Part shown: in pieces, positions 43,625-51,654 of the stretch | Layout: each line of letters opens with the position of its first letter | How positions within the stretch are numbered: the first letter of the stretch is position 1 | Assembly (NCBI RefSeq): GCF_016811075.1 | Contig: NZ_JAFBGL010000005.1 | Span: 62,001-126,000, forward strand | Origin: Oceaniferula flava | GTDB lineage: Bacteria; Verrucomicrobiota; Verrucomicrobiia; Verrucomicrobiales; Akkermansiaceae | Direction: 5' to 3' | DNA length: 64,000 nucleotides | The notes under the pieces: generated by a model | Told to the model about the DNA's origin: nothing | Seen by the model: only the letters and a program-made list of their open reading frames with translations | Databases searched by the model: none | Position numbers and translations under genes: made by a program

Positions 43625-45352
43625 TTAGCGGAACAGGCTATCGATGCCCATGGCGGACTTTTTGATGAACTTGGGCATCGACTTCTGCGAGCGGTTCTTA
43701 AACAGGCCGTAGAGTAGCGAGAGCATGTTGAGGGTGAAGAGGTGATCGAGGATCGGGCGGTAGCCTCGTTTCTTGCGCAGCAGTAATCTGGAGCCCCAGA
43801 CGAGGGAGCGGCGCTTGATGACGGAGGGTTTGAAATTGGTTTTGATCCGGTAGCGCGCCCGCTTGCTCGCCGGCCATTGCTCCTTGTAGCGGTCTTTTTC
43901 CTGCTTGATCTGCTTCACCAGCTCCGGGTCGTAGGCGGAGAAGTAGTATTTGCGCGCCAGGGTGATCATCTGGCAGGTGTCACGCATGAAGCGAATATCG
44001 TCCACCGGCCAGTTCAGCTGCTGGCAGAGCTCGGTCATCCGGGGGAAACGTTTCATCGCTCCCTCGGCCTGGCGCACCGCGGCGTCATGATCGCTGACGA
44101 AGTGGCGCAGCAGCTTGCGGATGGGGGCGTGGAAAAATAGCGAGTCCCAGTAGATGTGCAGCAGCGGGGGAATGCGCACCCGACGGAAAAACAGCTTCAG
44201 CCGCGCAAACTCGGGGATGTAGTAGAGCTCGTTGATGATGTAATCGCTGTGTGCCATCAGCTCGGCTGCGGCTGCGGCGTCTCGGTTCCCCACCACGCGT
44301 GCCAGCGATTGCTCGGGTGTCAGCATGTATTTGAACACATCGATGGCACTCTGCACGTTGAGCTCGTTCCAAAGGCCCTCCGGATCGAGGAAGGTGAGGC
44401 GGGTAAAACGATGCCAACCGCCGGTCTGGCACCACACCGAGACACCGAGCAGGTTTTCACAATCGACCAATTCATTCTGAAATGCCTGGTTCTGGAATCC
44501 GGTGTAGGAGGGGAACTCGCCGGCGCCCTCGTATTCGCGGCGGGCTTGGAGTTCCAGGATCTTCGGGCCGGAGTAGTTGAAGAAGGCCTTGTTCAGTGGG
44601 ATGTGGCGGAAGAAATCCGACTCTCCGGGTTTCATCGAGAGGATGAAGTTCGGCGAGGTGATGCCCTTCAGGGTGTCGGACAGGCGGCCGCGGTGCCAGA
44701 TCAGATCGCCAATGCGATGCGCGCCCACCGTCCAGGTGCGGAGCATGACCTTGGTGCGTGAGCGATCGGTCACCGGCAGCAGGGCGCGGAGGAACTGGTT
44801 TGTCTGCTTCGGCGTGCGCAGGTGCAGCTCCGAGCGCAGCGGATCTTTGACGTCCAAGCCATCGGATTCCCCAATCCGCAGGATCAAGCCTTCGACCGTG
44901 GGGAAGGTCTTCAGGAAGCGTTGCACGGAATCGAGGTAGAAATCGGTGCGGGCCTGGTGGCTGCGGCCGGTCTGCTCGGCCGCGGCTTCGGTGAGGCAGA
45001 GGATGTCGCTGGTGATCCACGGCTGCAGCCCGCGCTGGCGAAGGATCTCGATCAGTGGCTGGAACTGGCCGACCAGAAAACGGATGCGCCGGTTGGTTGG
45101 CTCATCGTGAAACGGGTGCTCGGTGAGGTGCGCGAGATCGTCCAGGGTGACGGCATTAAACCCCAGGGACTTGACCCGATCCGCCAAGGTGGTGAATTCC
45201 TCCCGAAGCCGTTCCCAGAAGGCATCATCCTCCGGCAGGTCGGTGAAGGGGATTTTCGACCAATTGATGCGCGATGATTTGGTGGCGCGAAAAAACGGAC
45301 CGATGCCATCGATCAGGAACAGTCCTTGGCTGGGGAGGTGGGTAGCAGGCAT
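43625..45352 (-). CDS. Hypothetical TIM-barrel-like protein, weakly glycoside-hydrolase-like
   Basis: 575 residues, cytosolic (no signal peptide). Segments such as FNAVTLDDLAHLTEHPFHDE, GLILRIGESDG, KVMLRTWTVGAH, FILSMKPGESDFFRH and LLGVSVWCQTGGWHRFTR are spaced like strands of a (beta/alpha)8 barrel and vaguely recall GH67-type alpha-glucuronidases, with candidate acids in RIGESDG and KPGESD. The C-terminal 200 residues are helical and basic, with a SKRARYRIKTNFKPS stretch. I do not recognise a named family. It lies 71 bases upstream of grpE on the same strand, possibly co-transcribed. Confidence 0.6.
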   Translation of the reverse strand: MPATHLPSQGLFLIDGIGPFFRATKSSRINWSKIPFTDLPEDDAFWERLREEFTTLADRVKSLGFNAVTLDDLAHLTEHPFHDEPTNRRIRFLVGQFQPLIEILRQRGLQPWITSDILCLTEAAAEQTGRSHQARTDFYLDSVQRFLKTFPTVEGLILRIGESDGLDVKDPLRSELHLRTPKQTNQFLRALLPVTDRSRTKVMLRTWTVGAHRIGDLIWHRGRLSDTLKGITSPNFILSMKPGESDFFRHIPLNKAFFNYSGPKILELQARREYEGAGEFPSYTGFQNQAFQNELVDCENLLGVSVWCQTGGWHRFTRLTFLDPEGLWNELNVQSAIDVFKYMLTPEQSLARVVGNRDAAAAAELMAHSDYIINELYYIPEFARLKLFFRRVRIPPLLHIYWDSLFFHAPIRKLLRHFVSDHDAAVRQAEGAMKRFPRMTELCQQLNWPVDDIRFMRDTCQMITLARKYYFSAYDPELVKQIKQEKDRYKEQWPASKRARYRIKTNFKPSVIKRRSLVWGSRLLLRKKRGYRPILDHLFTLNMLSLLYGLFKNRSQKSMPKFIKKSAMGIDSLFR

Positions 45353-45412
45353 GCGGCCTGCATTCTAAGCAGATCGGTGGGGAAATAGGGACGCGATCGT
45401 CTGACGATATCG

Positions 45413-46288
45413 TCATTCAGTGGTCGGGGCCGATTTCCAAAGCCAGCGAAGCCCGTCTGGGAAAAGTGGTCCGCCATCTTTGCCCCCATGGCCGCCGTCG
45501 GTGGGCACCCAGAGGTGTGGGTAGTTGCGGAATTCCAGCGCCTTGTGCATCTGCAGATTTCCCAGCCACCAATTGCCGTGCTGGTTATCGAGGTCGTTGC
45601 TGCCGTCTTGCAGGTAGACTCGCAGCGGGCGGACTTTGCCTTTGCGGATCATGCTGGGGTAGGCGTGGCCTCCGCGGATGTTGGTGAAGGATCCCACGTG
45701 GCTCATGACGCGGCGGAAAAGGTCCGGCCGCTCCCAACCGACGGTGAACGCGCAGATGCCACCGGAGCTCAGGCCGCAGATCGCGCGCTGGTCGGGATCG
45801 CTGGTGAGGCGGTAATCTTTGGCTACGGCGGGCAGCAGCTCCTTTTCCAAGAACTTCGCGTATTGGCTGCTCATGCTATCGTATTCGAAGCTGCGGTTGC
45901 TCTTCTTTTTCCCCGTGCCCCAGGACTGTTTACCGTCGATCTCGGGCAGGCGAAGGCCCGGATTGACAAAGATGCCGATGGTGACCGGCATGTCTTTTTT
46001 TGCGATCAGGTTGTCAAAAACGATCGGCGTGCGGAAGTCTCCCTTCTCGGAAACATAGGCGTGACCGTCTTGAAAGACCATCACCGCGGCGGGCCGACTA
46101 GCATCATACTGCGCCGGCACGTAAACGTAATACTGGCGCAGGGTGCCGGGGAATATCTCACTGCGGATCTCGTGTCGCGTGACCTTGCCACGGGGGACGT
46201 CGGCTTGGCGTTGGGAATCGGCAGCGTAGGGCGCGGGCGCGGCGTGCAGGGTGAAGGGCAGCAGGAGAAATAGCAGAGCGGCTTTCAT
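45413..46288 (-). CDS. Secreted esterase (enterochelin-esterase-like alpha/beta hydrolase)
   Basis: 291 residues from the ATG at 46288, which gives signal peptide MKAALLFLLLPFTLHAAPA; the frame opens further up at 46342. Family features: LRQYYVYVPAQYD, VMVFQDGHAYV, the nucleophile in RAICGLSSGGICAF, the acid region in LQDGSNDLDNQ, and the His in DGGHGGKDGG. Relatives include Fes/YieL-type esterases and feruloyl esterases. A periplasmic acyl- or feruloyl-esterase activity on plant or algal polysaccharide is inferred. Single gene, followed by a 60-base gap to the TIM-barrel gene. Confidence 0.85.
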   Translation of the reverse strand: MKAALLFLLLPFTLHAAPAPYAADSQRQADVPRGKVTRHEIRSEIFPGTLRQYYVYVPAQYDASRPAAVMVFQDGHAYVSEKGDFRTPIVFDNLIAKKDMPVTIGIFVNPGLRLPEIDGKQSWGTGKKKSNRSFEYDSMSSQYAKFLEKELLPAVAKDYRLTSDPDQRAICGLSSGGICAFTVGWERPDLFRRVMSHVGSFTNIRGGHAYPSMIRKGKVRPLRVYLQDGSNDLDNQHGNWWLGNLQMHKALEFRNYPHLWVPTDGGHGGKDGGPLFPDGLRWLWKSAPTTE

Positions 46289-46359
46289 GGATGACAGATC
46301 CATACGCAGGGAGCGCGCTGATTGTTTCGCTCCGTGCTTCATTGGCCTGAGCGGCGCGT

Positions 46360-46734
46360 TTAGCTGTCGGTCTTCTTGTGGGTTTTCCCGTGTGGGCTGG
46401 GACGACCATTTTCGTCCAGTTTGACAAAGACAATGCGCTCGATGGAGAGGATGTTCTGCTTGGTGTTTTTATTCCGAGCCAAGCAGGTCATGGTGATCGA
46501 GGTGGTGCCGAACTCTACGGTGTCGAAGCCGATTTCCACCACGTCTCCGTGTTGGGCGGAGCTGATGAAGTTGATCTCGGAAACGAACTTGGTGACCATG
46601 CTCTTGCTGCCGCATTGGCACATCGCATAGATGGCCGCGTCTTCATCAATCCATGCCAACAGTCGCCCGCCGAACAGGGTGTTGTGAGCATTCAGGTCCT
46701 CGGGTTTAATCCACTTCCGGGAGTAAAATTTCAT
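46360..46734 (-). CDS. Acyl-CoA thioesterase (hot-dog fold)
   Basis: 124 residues from ATG 46734; another ATG lies at 46752 and the raw frame is much longer, but only this part resembles the family. NTLFGGRLLAWIDEDAAIYA contains the usual H-N-x-L-F-G-G and catalytic Asp; SEINFISSAQHGDVVEIG and IERIVFVKLDENGRP complete a YciA/ACOT-like single hot-dog domain. It hydrolyses acyl-CoA in the cytoplasm; chain specificity is unknown. Neighbours give no further clue. Confidence 0.85.
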   Translation of the reverse strand: MKFYSRKWIKPEDLNAHNTLFGGRLLAWIDEDAAIYAMCQCGSKSMVTKFVSEINFISSAQHGDVVEIGFDTVEFGTTSITMTCLARNKNTKQNILSIERIVFVKLDENGRPSPHGKTHKKTDS

Positions 46735-46804
46735 GCTGTCGGTTTTGCACATACTATGCCAGTCGGGTTGAGATGTTATGGGGGGTAACCCTCTATTTTT
46801 AGGC

Positions 46805-47299
46805 CTAGTTAGGGCTTGCCCAGTCGGCAACTTGTTCCATTTCAGAGCTCGAGTCAAATGCTTCCACCGGGATCCACGAGTAAGATTTTTTAGCGTGATA
46901 GAGCAGCAGCCCTTGCTTGGTGGCCACCACCTCGAATAAACCCGACCACTTGACCTGACCGTTGAGGTCGTCGCCATGGATCGAGACGCCCTCGGGGGTG
47001 AAGCTGTAGAGCACCGTCTGGCCGTAGCCGGGGAGTTTGCGCAGGTTCCGCGAGTGCATCACTTTCCAGATGAGCGGGCGCAGCAGGGCGAAGGTGCCGA
47101 CCATGATCATCAGCACGGAAAAGGGGGTGATCCCCTCGCTGATCATCAGAATGGCACCGGCCAACAGCACCGCGGCACTGAGGATGGTGCGGATCATCAG
47201 CCAGGTGCGGTAGCGGTGCCACATGTGTAGGCGGAAGGCTCCGAGGTGCGACTGATCGTCGAAGATCAGCTTGGCTTTGATGGTGGGGGTGGTGTCCAC
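46805..47299 (-). CDS. YcxB-like membrane protein
   Basis: 164 residues. Two central membrane helices (MIRTILSAAVLLAGAILMI and ITPFSVLMIMVGTFALLRPL) followed by a beta-rich C-terminal domain with SFTPEGVSIHG, VKWSGLFEVVATKQGLLLY and KSYSWIPVEAF, the pattern of YcxB-like/PH-like bacterial domains. Function unknown; it begins 9 bases after the ROK kinase stop, so it may share that transcript. Confidence 0.75.
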   Translation of the reverse strand: MDTTPTIKAKLIFDDQSHLGAFRLHMWHRYRTWLMIRTILSAAVLLAGAILMISEGITPFSVLMIMVGTFALLRPLIWKVMHSRNLRKLPGYGQTVLYSFTPEGVSIHGDDLNGQVKWSGLFEVVATKQGLLLYHAKKSYSWIPVEAFDSSSEMEQVADWASPN

Positions 47300-47308
47300 G
47301 GGATCAGA

Positions 47309-48703
47309 TTATTGGGGGATGGCCGGCAGGGAGGCGGCGGCGACAGCTTGGCCGTGGCGCTTCATCTTCTCGTCCGGCTGGGTGATGGTGATTTTCTCGG
47401 CGAGCTCGGGGAATTCCTTTTCCAGGACTTCCTCGGCGCAGTCGATCATGATCTGTCCGCCAGGGCCGGAGGTGGCGCGACCCATGATGATCAGGGTGCC
47501 AATATCGTAGAACTCGGCATAGTGGGCAATGGCGTAGCCGAAGCAGGTGCCGATGGTCTGGTAGATCTTAGCCGCCTGATCGTTGCCGGCTTCCATTTCC
47601 TTCTGCACCTCGATGAGTTGCTCGGGGAATGGCATGTCACCGTAGTCAAAACCTGCTGCGGGTGCGAGGCGGGCGACGCCTTGTTGACAGAAAAATTGGA
47701 CCCCGCAGCCGGCATCGCCAGACCATTCGTCGACCGGGCCGTTCTCACGGTAATCGATGGGGGCAAATGCCAGCTCGTTAATCTGGGTGGTGACGTTACC
47801 GTGGGGATCGACATAGCCGACGGCCTCAGAGGTTCCCATGGCCACACCTAACACCGAGTTGGTATTCATGGTGATGGAGCCGGCGAGGGCGGTGACTTCG
47901 CCATCGTTGATCACCTCGAAGGGCACGCCGGGGTATTCTGCGGCGGCGATGTCCTTGAACATCGGCACGACCACGGATTCGAAAACTTCCTGGTCCTTTA
48001 TGCCGCGGAATAGAGAGGCGATGCGGACTTCGTTGTTGATGTAGACGCCCGCAGATGAGCCGCCGATGGCATCGACACTTGGCAGGTGCTCGGCGGCGAG
48101 CTTCAGCGAATCGATAATCCCGTCGCGCTGGTAATTGGGATCTTCTTGGAAATAGGGATCCCATGGGATTTCTGTGGAGAAGACCACTTCGCCATCGATT
48201 ACGGCGGCGCACTTGCGATCGGAGCCACCGAGATCGAAGCCAATCCGGTTGCCGTCGAGGTTTCTGCCGAGGGGGGCGGCGGGGCTGTTTTGGGCGGGGA
48301 TGTCTTCCAGGCTCACGGATTGAACCTGCAGGTGCTGTCCGAACATGCCTTTGCCAACGATGTCCCAGTCGAACTTGCGTGCGCCATTTTCGGAGTAAAT
48401 CTCAGCCAGCTCGGCGGCGAGCGGCTCGCTGCCCCCGATGTAGATGGTGCAGCCTCCTTGCCCCCAGAGCATGAATTTCACCAGACGCTCAACGTATTTC
48501 AAATTCAGCGCCGCGTCATCACCACGGTGCGGGAGAATGCGAACATCGTGGCGGAACACCGTGCCATCGAGGCGTGCCAGGGCGATGCCCAAATCCTGGG
48601 AGTCAGGATGCGCTGCGACTTTCTCGCGATACGCACGGTTCCAGAGGACGGCAGGCACGAATCCGGGATCGAGCACGGGTGTGATTTCAGCTTGAATGTT
48701 CAT
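47309..48703 (-). CDS. ROK-family sugar kinase-like protein
   Basis: 464 residues from ATG 48703; the frame opens earlier but the added part lacks sense. About 150 extra N-terminal residues precede an ASKHA-fold kinase: phosphate-1 loop RIGFDLGGSDRKCAAVIDGE, the acidic VINDGEVTALAG, and phosphate-2 VLGVAMGTSEAVGYVD. A cluster DAGCGVQFFCQQGV could be a divergent metal site. ROK proteins phosphorylate glucose or other hexoses, or act as regulators; there is no DNA-binding domain here. The gene has a structured region with a terminator-like hairpin about 143 bases upstream. Confidence 0.8.
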   Translation of the reverse strand: MNIQAEITPVLDPGFVPAVLWNRAYREKVAAHPDSQDLGIALARLDGTVFRHDVRILPHRGDDAALNLKYVERLVKFMLWGQGGCTIYIGGSEPLAAELAEIYSENGARKFDWDIVGKGMFGQHLQVQSVSLEDIPAQNSPAAPLGRNLDGNRIGFDLGGSDRKCAAVIDGEVVFSTEIPWDPYFQEDPNYQRDGIIDSLKLAAEHLPSVDAIGGSSAGVYINNEVRIASLFRGIKDQEVFESVVVPMFKDIAAAEYPGVPFEVINDGEVTALAGSITMNTNSVLGVAMGTSEAVGYVDPHGNVTTQINELAFAPIDYRENGPVDEWSGDAGCGVQFFCQQGVARLAPAAGFDYGDMPFPEQLIEVQKEMEAGNDQAAKIYQTIGTCFGYAIAHYAEFYDIGTLIIMGRATSGPGGQIMIDCAEEVLEKEFPELAEKITITQPDEKMKRHGQAVAAASLPAIPQ

Positions 48704-48845
48704 AGTATCAAAAATGTGAGCGCGTTTCGCCGGCGGAATGTGGAACACAGACAGGCGCCGAGAAAGGATAAAATGGGACAATAATACGTTAGGATGAGGC
48801 ATTTTTTAGCGGGTCTGATCCGCGGGCTAATCCATCGACCGCAAA

Positions 48846-48878
48846 AACCCGCCATGCAGAGCGACTGCGTGGCGGGTT
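48846..48878 (-). terminator. Terminator-like hairpin in the leader of the ROK gene
   Basis: AACCCGCCATGCAG-AGCGA-CTGCGTGGCGGGTT forms a 14-bp stem with one wobble; on the minus strand it is followed by a T run (48843-48847). It is the second such hairpin downstream of the peroxiredoxin gene and about 143 bases upstream of the ROK start, so it could end a small RNA or act as an attenuator. Confidence 0.65.
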
Positions 48879-49011
48879 GATCGAGCTCAAGTCGGCTTCG
48901 TGACAGGCAGCCGAGGGCGCGGCAGACAGGGGGGCGGAGTCGGGCCAGGGAGGAGTGCGACAACACATTTTGACCAACAAGCTGAATATAAATGTTTAAC
49001 GACAGCCGCAC
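48879..49011 (-). ncRNA. Candidate small RNA or leader between two minus-strand terminators
   Basis: About 130 gene-free bases bounded by two hairpin-plus-T-run terminators for the same strand. It contains TCGGCTGCCTGTCACGAAGCCGA, i.e. a 6-bp stem TCGGCT/AGCCGA, and a possible -10 TATATT at the upstream end. Two terminators in series without a gene between them suggest a transcript of its own or a regulated ROK leader. No known RNA family is recognised. Confidence 0.25.
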
Positions 49012-49016
49012 AAAAA

Positions 49017-49046
49017 AGCCCGCACACTCCTGAGAGTGGGCGGGCT
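49017..49046 (-). terminator. Rho-independent terminator of the peroxiredoxin gene
   Basis: AGCCCGCACACTC-CTGA-GAGTGGGCGGGCT forms a 13-bp stem with one A-C mismatch and a T run of six on the minus strand (49012-49017). It lies 24 bases after the peroxiredoxin stop codon. Confidence 0.85.
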
Positions 49047-49069
49047 GGAAAAATGATGGGCTAGCTAAC

Positions 49070-49696
49070 TTACTTGGAGAGGTAGCCGGAGACACCTTCG
49101 TGAGTGGCGGTCATGGCGTCGTCGCCTTTTTGCCAGTCCATCGGGCAGACTTCACCGTGCTCTTCGAAGTGCTGCAGGGCGTCGATCACGCGCAGGCACT
49201 CTTTGACCGAGCGGCCGAGCGGCATGTTGTTGACCACCTGGTGCTGGACGACACCGTCTTTATCGATGAGGAACAGTCCGCGGTAAGCGACCATTTCACC
49301 GTCGACGACGAGGTTGCCGTCTTCGTCTTCGGCGTATTCACCAGCGAGCACATCGTAGTCGTTGGAGATGGTTTTGTTGGTGTCGGCTACGATCGGGTAG
49401 CTCACGCCTTGGATGCCACCTTTGTTCTTCGGTGTCTGGAGCCATGCCCAGTGGGAGAATTCGGTGTCGGTGGAACAACCGACGACTTGCACGTTGCGGC
49501 TTTCGAACTCGGCGATTTCCTCTTGGAAACGGTGCAGCTCGGTTGGGCAGACGAAGGTGAAGTCTTTGGGGTAGAAGAAGAGAACGACGTATTTCTCGCC
49601 CAGATATTGGTCGAGGCTGAAGTGTTCGATGATGTTTTCTCCCTGCACAGCTTTGGCGGTGAAGGACGGTGCTTGTTTTCCTACGAGTACGGACAT
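49070..49696 (-). CDS. 2-Cys peroxiredoxin (AhpC/Prx1 type)
   Basis: 208 residues. Peroxidatic Cys50 in FYPKDFTFVCPTE, resolving Cys near 184 in HGEVCPMDW, and the GVSYPIVADTNKTIS loop. It reduces hydrogen peroxide and organic peroxides in the cytoplasm, normally recycled by thioredoxin. Monocistronic, with its own strong terminator and a 389-base divergent upstream region. No OxyR or PerR site is recognised. Confidence 0.95.
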   Translation of the reverse strand: MSVLVGKQAPSFTAKAVQGENIIEHFSLDQYLGEKYVVLFFYPKDFTFVCPTELHRFQEEIAEFESRNVQVVGCSTDTEFSHWAWLQTPKNKGGIQGVSYPIVADTNKTISNDYDVLAGEYAEDEDGNLVVDGEMVAYRGLFLIDKDGVVQHQVVNNMPLGRSVKECLRVIDALQHFEEHGEVCPMDWQKGDDAMTATHEGVSGYLSK

Positions 49697-50085
49697 TTGA
49701 GTGTTGAATGGTTCGTGTTGAGTGACGATGGGGCCGGTGGCCTATCGGTCGCGGGCTACATACGGGAGCGTCGGCTGGAATCAAGTGATTTTTTCTCTTC
49801 GGATTTACAAAGTCTTTGATTGTCAGGTAGATGGCGGTCTGGGTTGTCGTGTAATTCGTTGATGGGCAGCGCTGGCTGGGAAGACATCGCCGATAGCGGT
49901 GTTCAGTGACCTCGGAGTGGCGGACTGGGATACACTTCTCTTGGATTGGGCCCAGCTGAGCAGGGCGCATGTCTGTGAGGTCTAACCGCACTTGTTATCA
50001 GCCTTCATGCCTCTTTTGTACAGAATATTTGACAATGTATATCCACATGGCTATGAATCCCTTTCACTAAAAATATTTACTGGTC
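49697..50085. other. Divergent promoter region, peroxiredoxin / PEP-CTERM gene
   Basis: No gene is supported: frames through it are short and lack coding character. It must carry the promoters for the peroxiredoxin (-) and PEP-CTERM (+) genes. The right part (about 49990-50085) is AT-rich, with TTGACA-like TTTGACAATGTATA around 50028-50041 as a possible promoter core for the PEP-CTERM gene. Confidence 0.35.
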
Positions 50086-50961
50086 ATGAAAATAATCAAC
50101 CTATTACCCCTTGGAGGTCTAACGCTGCTTGCCGGTGTTACGTCCTTATCTGCAGCGACGACATTTTTCGATCATGATTTCGATAACGGAACCAACGGTG
50201 ATCTGGCTGGTTCAGGAGCCCTTGGTAGCCCTGTTGTGGGGTCCATTACTGCGACCGGAGGTCATCTTGGAGGTAATGTTTACACCAGTGGAAACAATGG
50301 TAGTAGTAACCCTATCACCAGTGTTGATGGTAGTTTCAATGATGTCGGAACGCCTGCAGGAAACTACCTGACAGCCACGATGGCTTCAGATATTACGCTT
50401 GCTGCAGGACCTGTGAACGTTGATTTCTCATTGGGGATTTTTGGAACCAATAACAGCACAGTCTTCAAGCTCGTCCATGTCATTGGCTACTCGAGTAGCG
50501 ATGACGAGGTGTTCCAGCTCACGATGCGTGCCGGAAGTGGTAATGCGACACGAGAGCTCTTTGCTCGAGAGTTGGGGGAAGATAACACGACATTCAATGG
50601 CACAAGCTTCTCGTCAATTGATGGAACCAAAATTCTCGATGATATTGGTATCGGAATGAATTCAACGAATACCAGTAATGCTCCTTCTAGCTTGGTTAAT
50701 GTCAGTTTGACCCTCAATGGGACGACTTGGGATGCCAGTGCTGCAAGTGGCACGAGCACTCCAGCCACCGGTTTGAATATCGACAGCGGGGCTACGGATC
50801 TTTCCTATATCCAATTTTTTACATCCCATGAAGATAATGTGAACGGTCAGAACAAGGGTATTTGGGTAGACGATATCCTTGTGACTCAGGTTCCAGAGCC
50901 TTCGTCCGTAGCTTTACTCGGACTTGGAGGAATCGCTTTGATGCTTCGTCGCAGGAAGTAG
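50086..50961 (+). CDS. PEP-CTERM sorted exported protein
   Basis: 291 residues with signal peptide (LPLGGLTLLAGVTSLSA) and a C-terminal VPEPSSVALLGLGGIALMLRRRK tripartite PEP-CTERM signal: the VPEP motif, a hydrophobic helix and an arginine-rich tail, the substrate signal of exosortase. The middle is Asn/Gly/Ser/Thr-rich and beta-like, low in charge. These proteins are processed at the membrane and placed in the envelope or exopolysaccharide. The base composition is AT-richer than neighbouring housekeeping genes. No exosortase is in the window. A strong terminator follows. Confidence 0.9.
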   Translation: MKIINLLPLGGLTLLAGVTSLSAATTFFDHDFDNGTNGDLAGSGALGSPVVGSITATGGHLGGNVYTSGNNGSSNPITSVDGSFNDVGTPAGNYLTATMASDITLAAGPVNVDFSLGIFGTNNSTVFKLVHVIGYSSSDDEVFQLTMRAGSGNATRELFARELGEDNTTFNGTSFSSIDGTKILDDIGIGMNSTNTSNAPSSLVNVSLTLNGTTWDASAASGTSTPATGLNIDSGATDLSYIQFFTSHEDNVNGQNKGIWVDDILVTQVPEPSSVALLGLGGIALMLRRRK

Positions 50962-50988
50962 AGGATTTGCTTAAATTCATTGATCAAG

Positions 50989-51017
50989 CGGGAGGACTTC
51001 GGTTCTCCCGTTTTTTT
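50989..51017 (+). terminator. Rho-independent terminator of the PEP-CTERM gene
   Basis: CGGGAGGAC-TTCG-GTTCTCCCG followed by TTTTTTT (51011-51017): a 9-bp stem with one G-T wobble and a TTCG tetraloop, 27 bases after the stop. The clearest plus-strand terminator in the window. Confidence 0.9.
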
Positions 51018-51020
51018 GCT

Positions 51021-51455
51021 CTAACGGGCATCATGGCCTGGCTCATGGGGAGGCTGGGGCATGAAAGCTGGGTAATCCTTGGAATAGCGGCAAGGGAAGC
51101 ACTGCACCCGGCGGGAGCGCGGGAAGAGGGGAGCGAGGACGGCGAAGAAGACCGCGGGGACGACGAAGAGGATGCACAGGGCAAAGCCGGCACCGTTGCC
51201 GCCGGGGAGTTTCATCAGCAGGGGTAAAACCACAAAAAACACCATGGGTATCCACGGCAGGGTGATCCACCACGAGAGCCATTTGCAGCCACGCCCGATC
51301 CTACCGTAACCGTAAGTCAGGTTGATCTGCGGGTGCAGCTCCTTGCCGCAGCAGGGGCAGCTGCGCGGGATGTCATCGGGCCACTGCGGACGCAAGAAGG
51401 CATTCGGAAGGTTGTCTTCCGTGGCTTGGATGATTTCTGGACGGACGCTGCTCAT
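51021..51455 (-). CDS. Zinc-ribbon membrane protein, unknown function
   Basis: 144 residues from the ATG at 51455; the frame opens 26 codons earlier. A soluble N-terminus carries SCPCCGKEL, half of a possible zinc ribbon, followed by two membrane helices (WWITLPWIPMVFFVVLPLLM and GFALCILFVVPAVFFAVLAP) and a second cysteine pair, QCFPCRY. Four cysteines split by two helices suggest both pairs on the same (cytoplasmic) side. No family recognised. It ends 4 bases from the T run of the opposing terminator. Confidence 0.65.
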   Translation of the reverse strand: MSSVRPEIIQATEDNLPNAFLRPQWPDDIPRSCPCCGKELHPQINLTYGYGRIGRGCKWLSWWITLPWIPMVFFVVLPLLMKLPGGNGAGFALCILFVVPAVFFAVLAPLFPRSRRVQCFPCRYSKDYPAFMPQPPHEPGHDAR

Positions 51456-51566
51456 GGGGGGTAGGGGCTGACTACCTGAAGCATGCCCAATACCGCAGAG
51501 ACCGGATATTATAATCGGCGACGAGAATTGCACCCGTGCGGGGCCGAGTGATGTGTGCCCACCAAC

Positions 51567-51595
51567 AAAACAGCCCAGCGAGGTTCGCTGGGCTG
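51567..51595 (-). terminator. Terminator of lysS
   Basis: CAGCCCAGCGA-GGT-TCGCTGGGCTG, a perfect 11-bp stem, with a T run on the minus strand (51567-51570). It lies 60 bases after the lysS stop. Confidence 0.75.
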
Positions 51596-51654
51596 CTAAG
51601 GTTTTTCCTTCTTGGGAAATGGAGTCGGCTCGAGCGACCGCTCAAAGGCTCTTG

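Noticed and set aside
45488-46273. 261-codon plus-strand frame antisense to the enterochelin-like esterase
   Set aside because: No recognised motif, and the minus strand carries an intact esterase with signal peptide.
49100-49819. 239-codon plus-strand frame over the peroxiredoxin gene
   Set aside because: Shadow of the peroxiredoxin; composition is repetitive Val/Asp/Glu typical of antisense frames.
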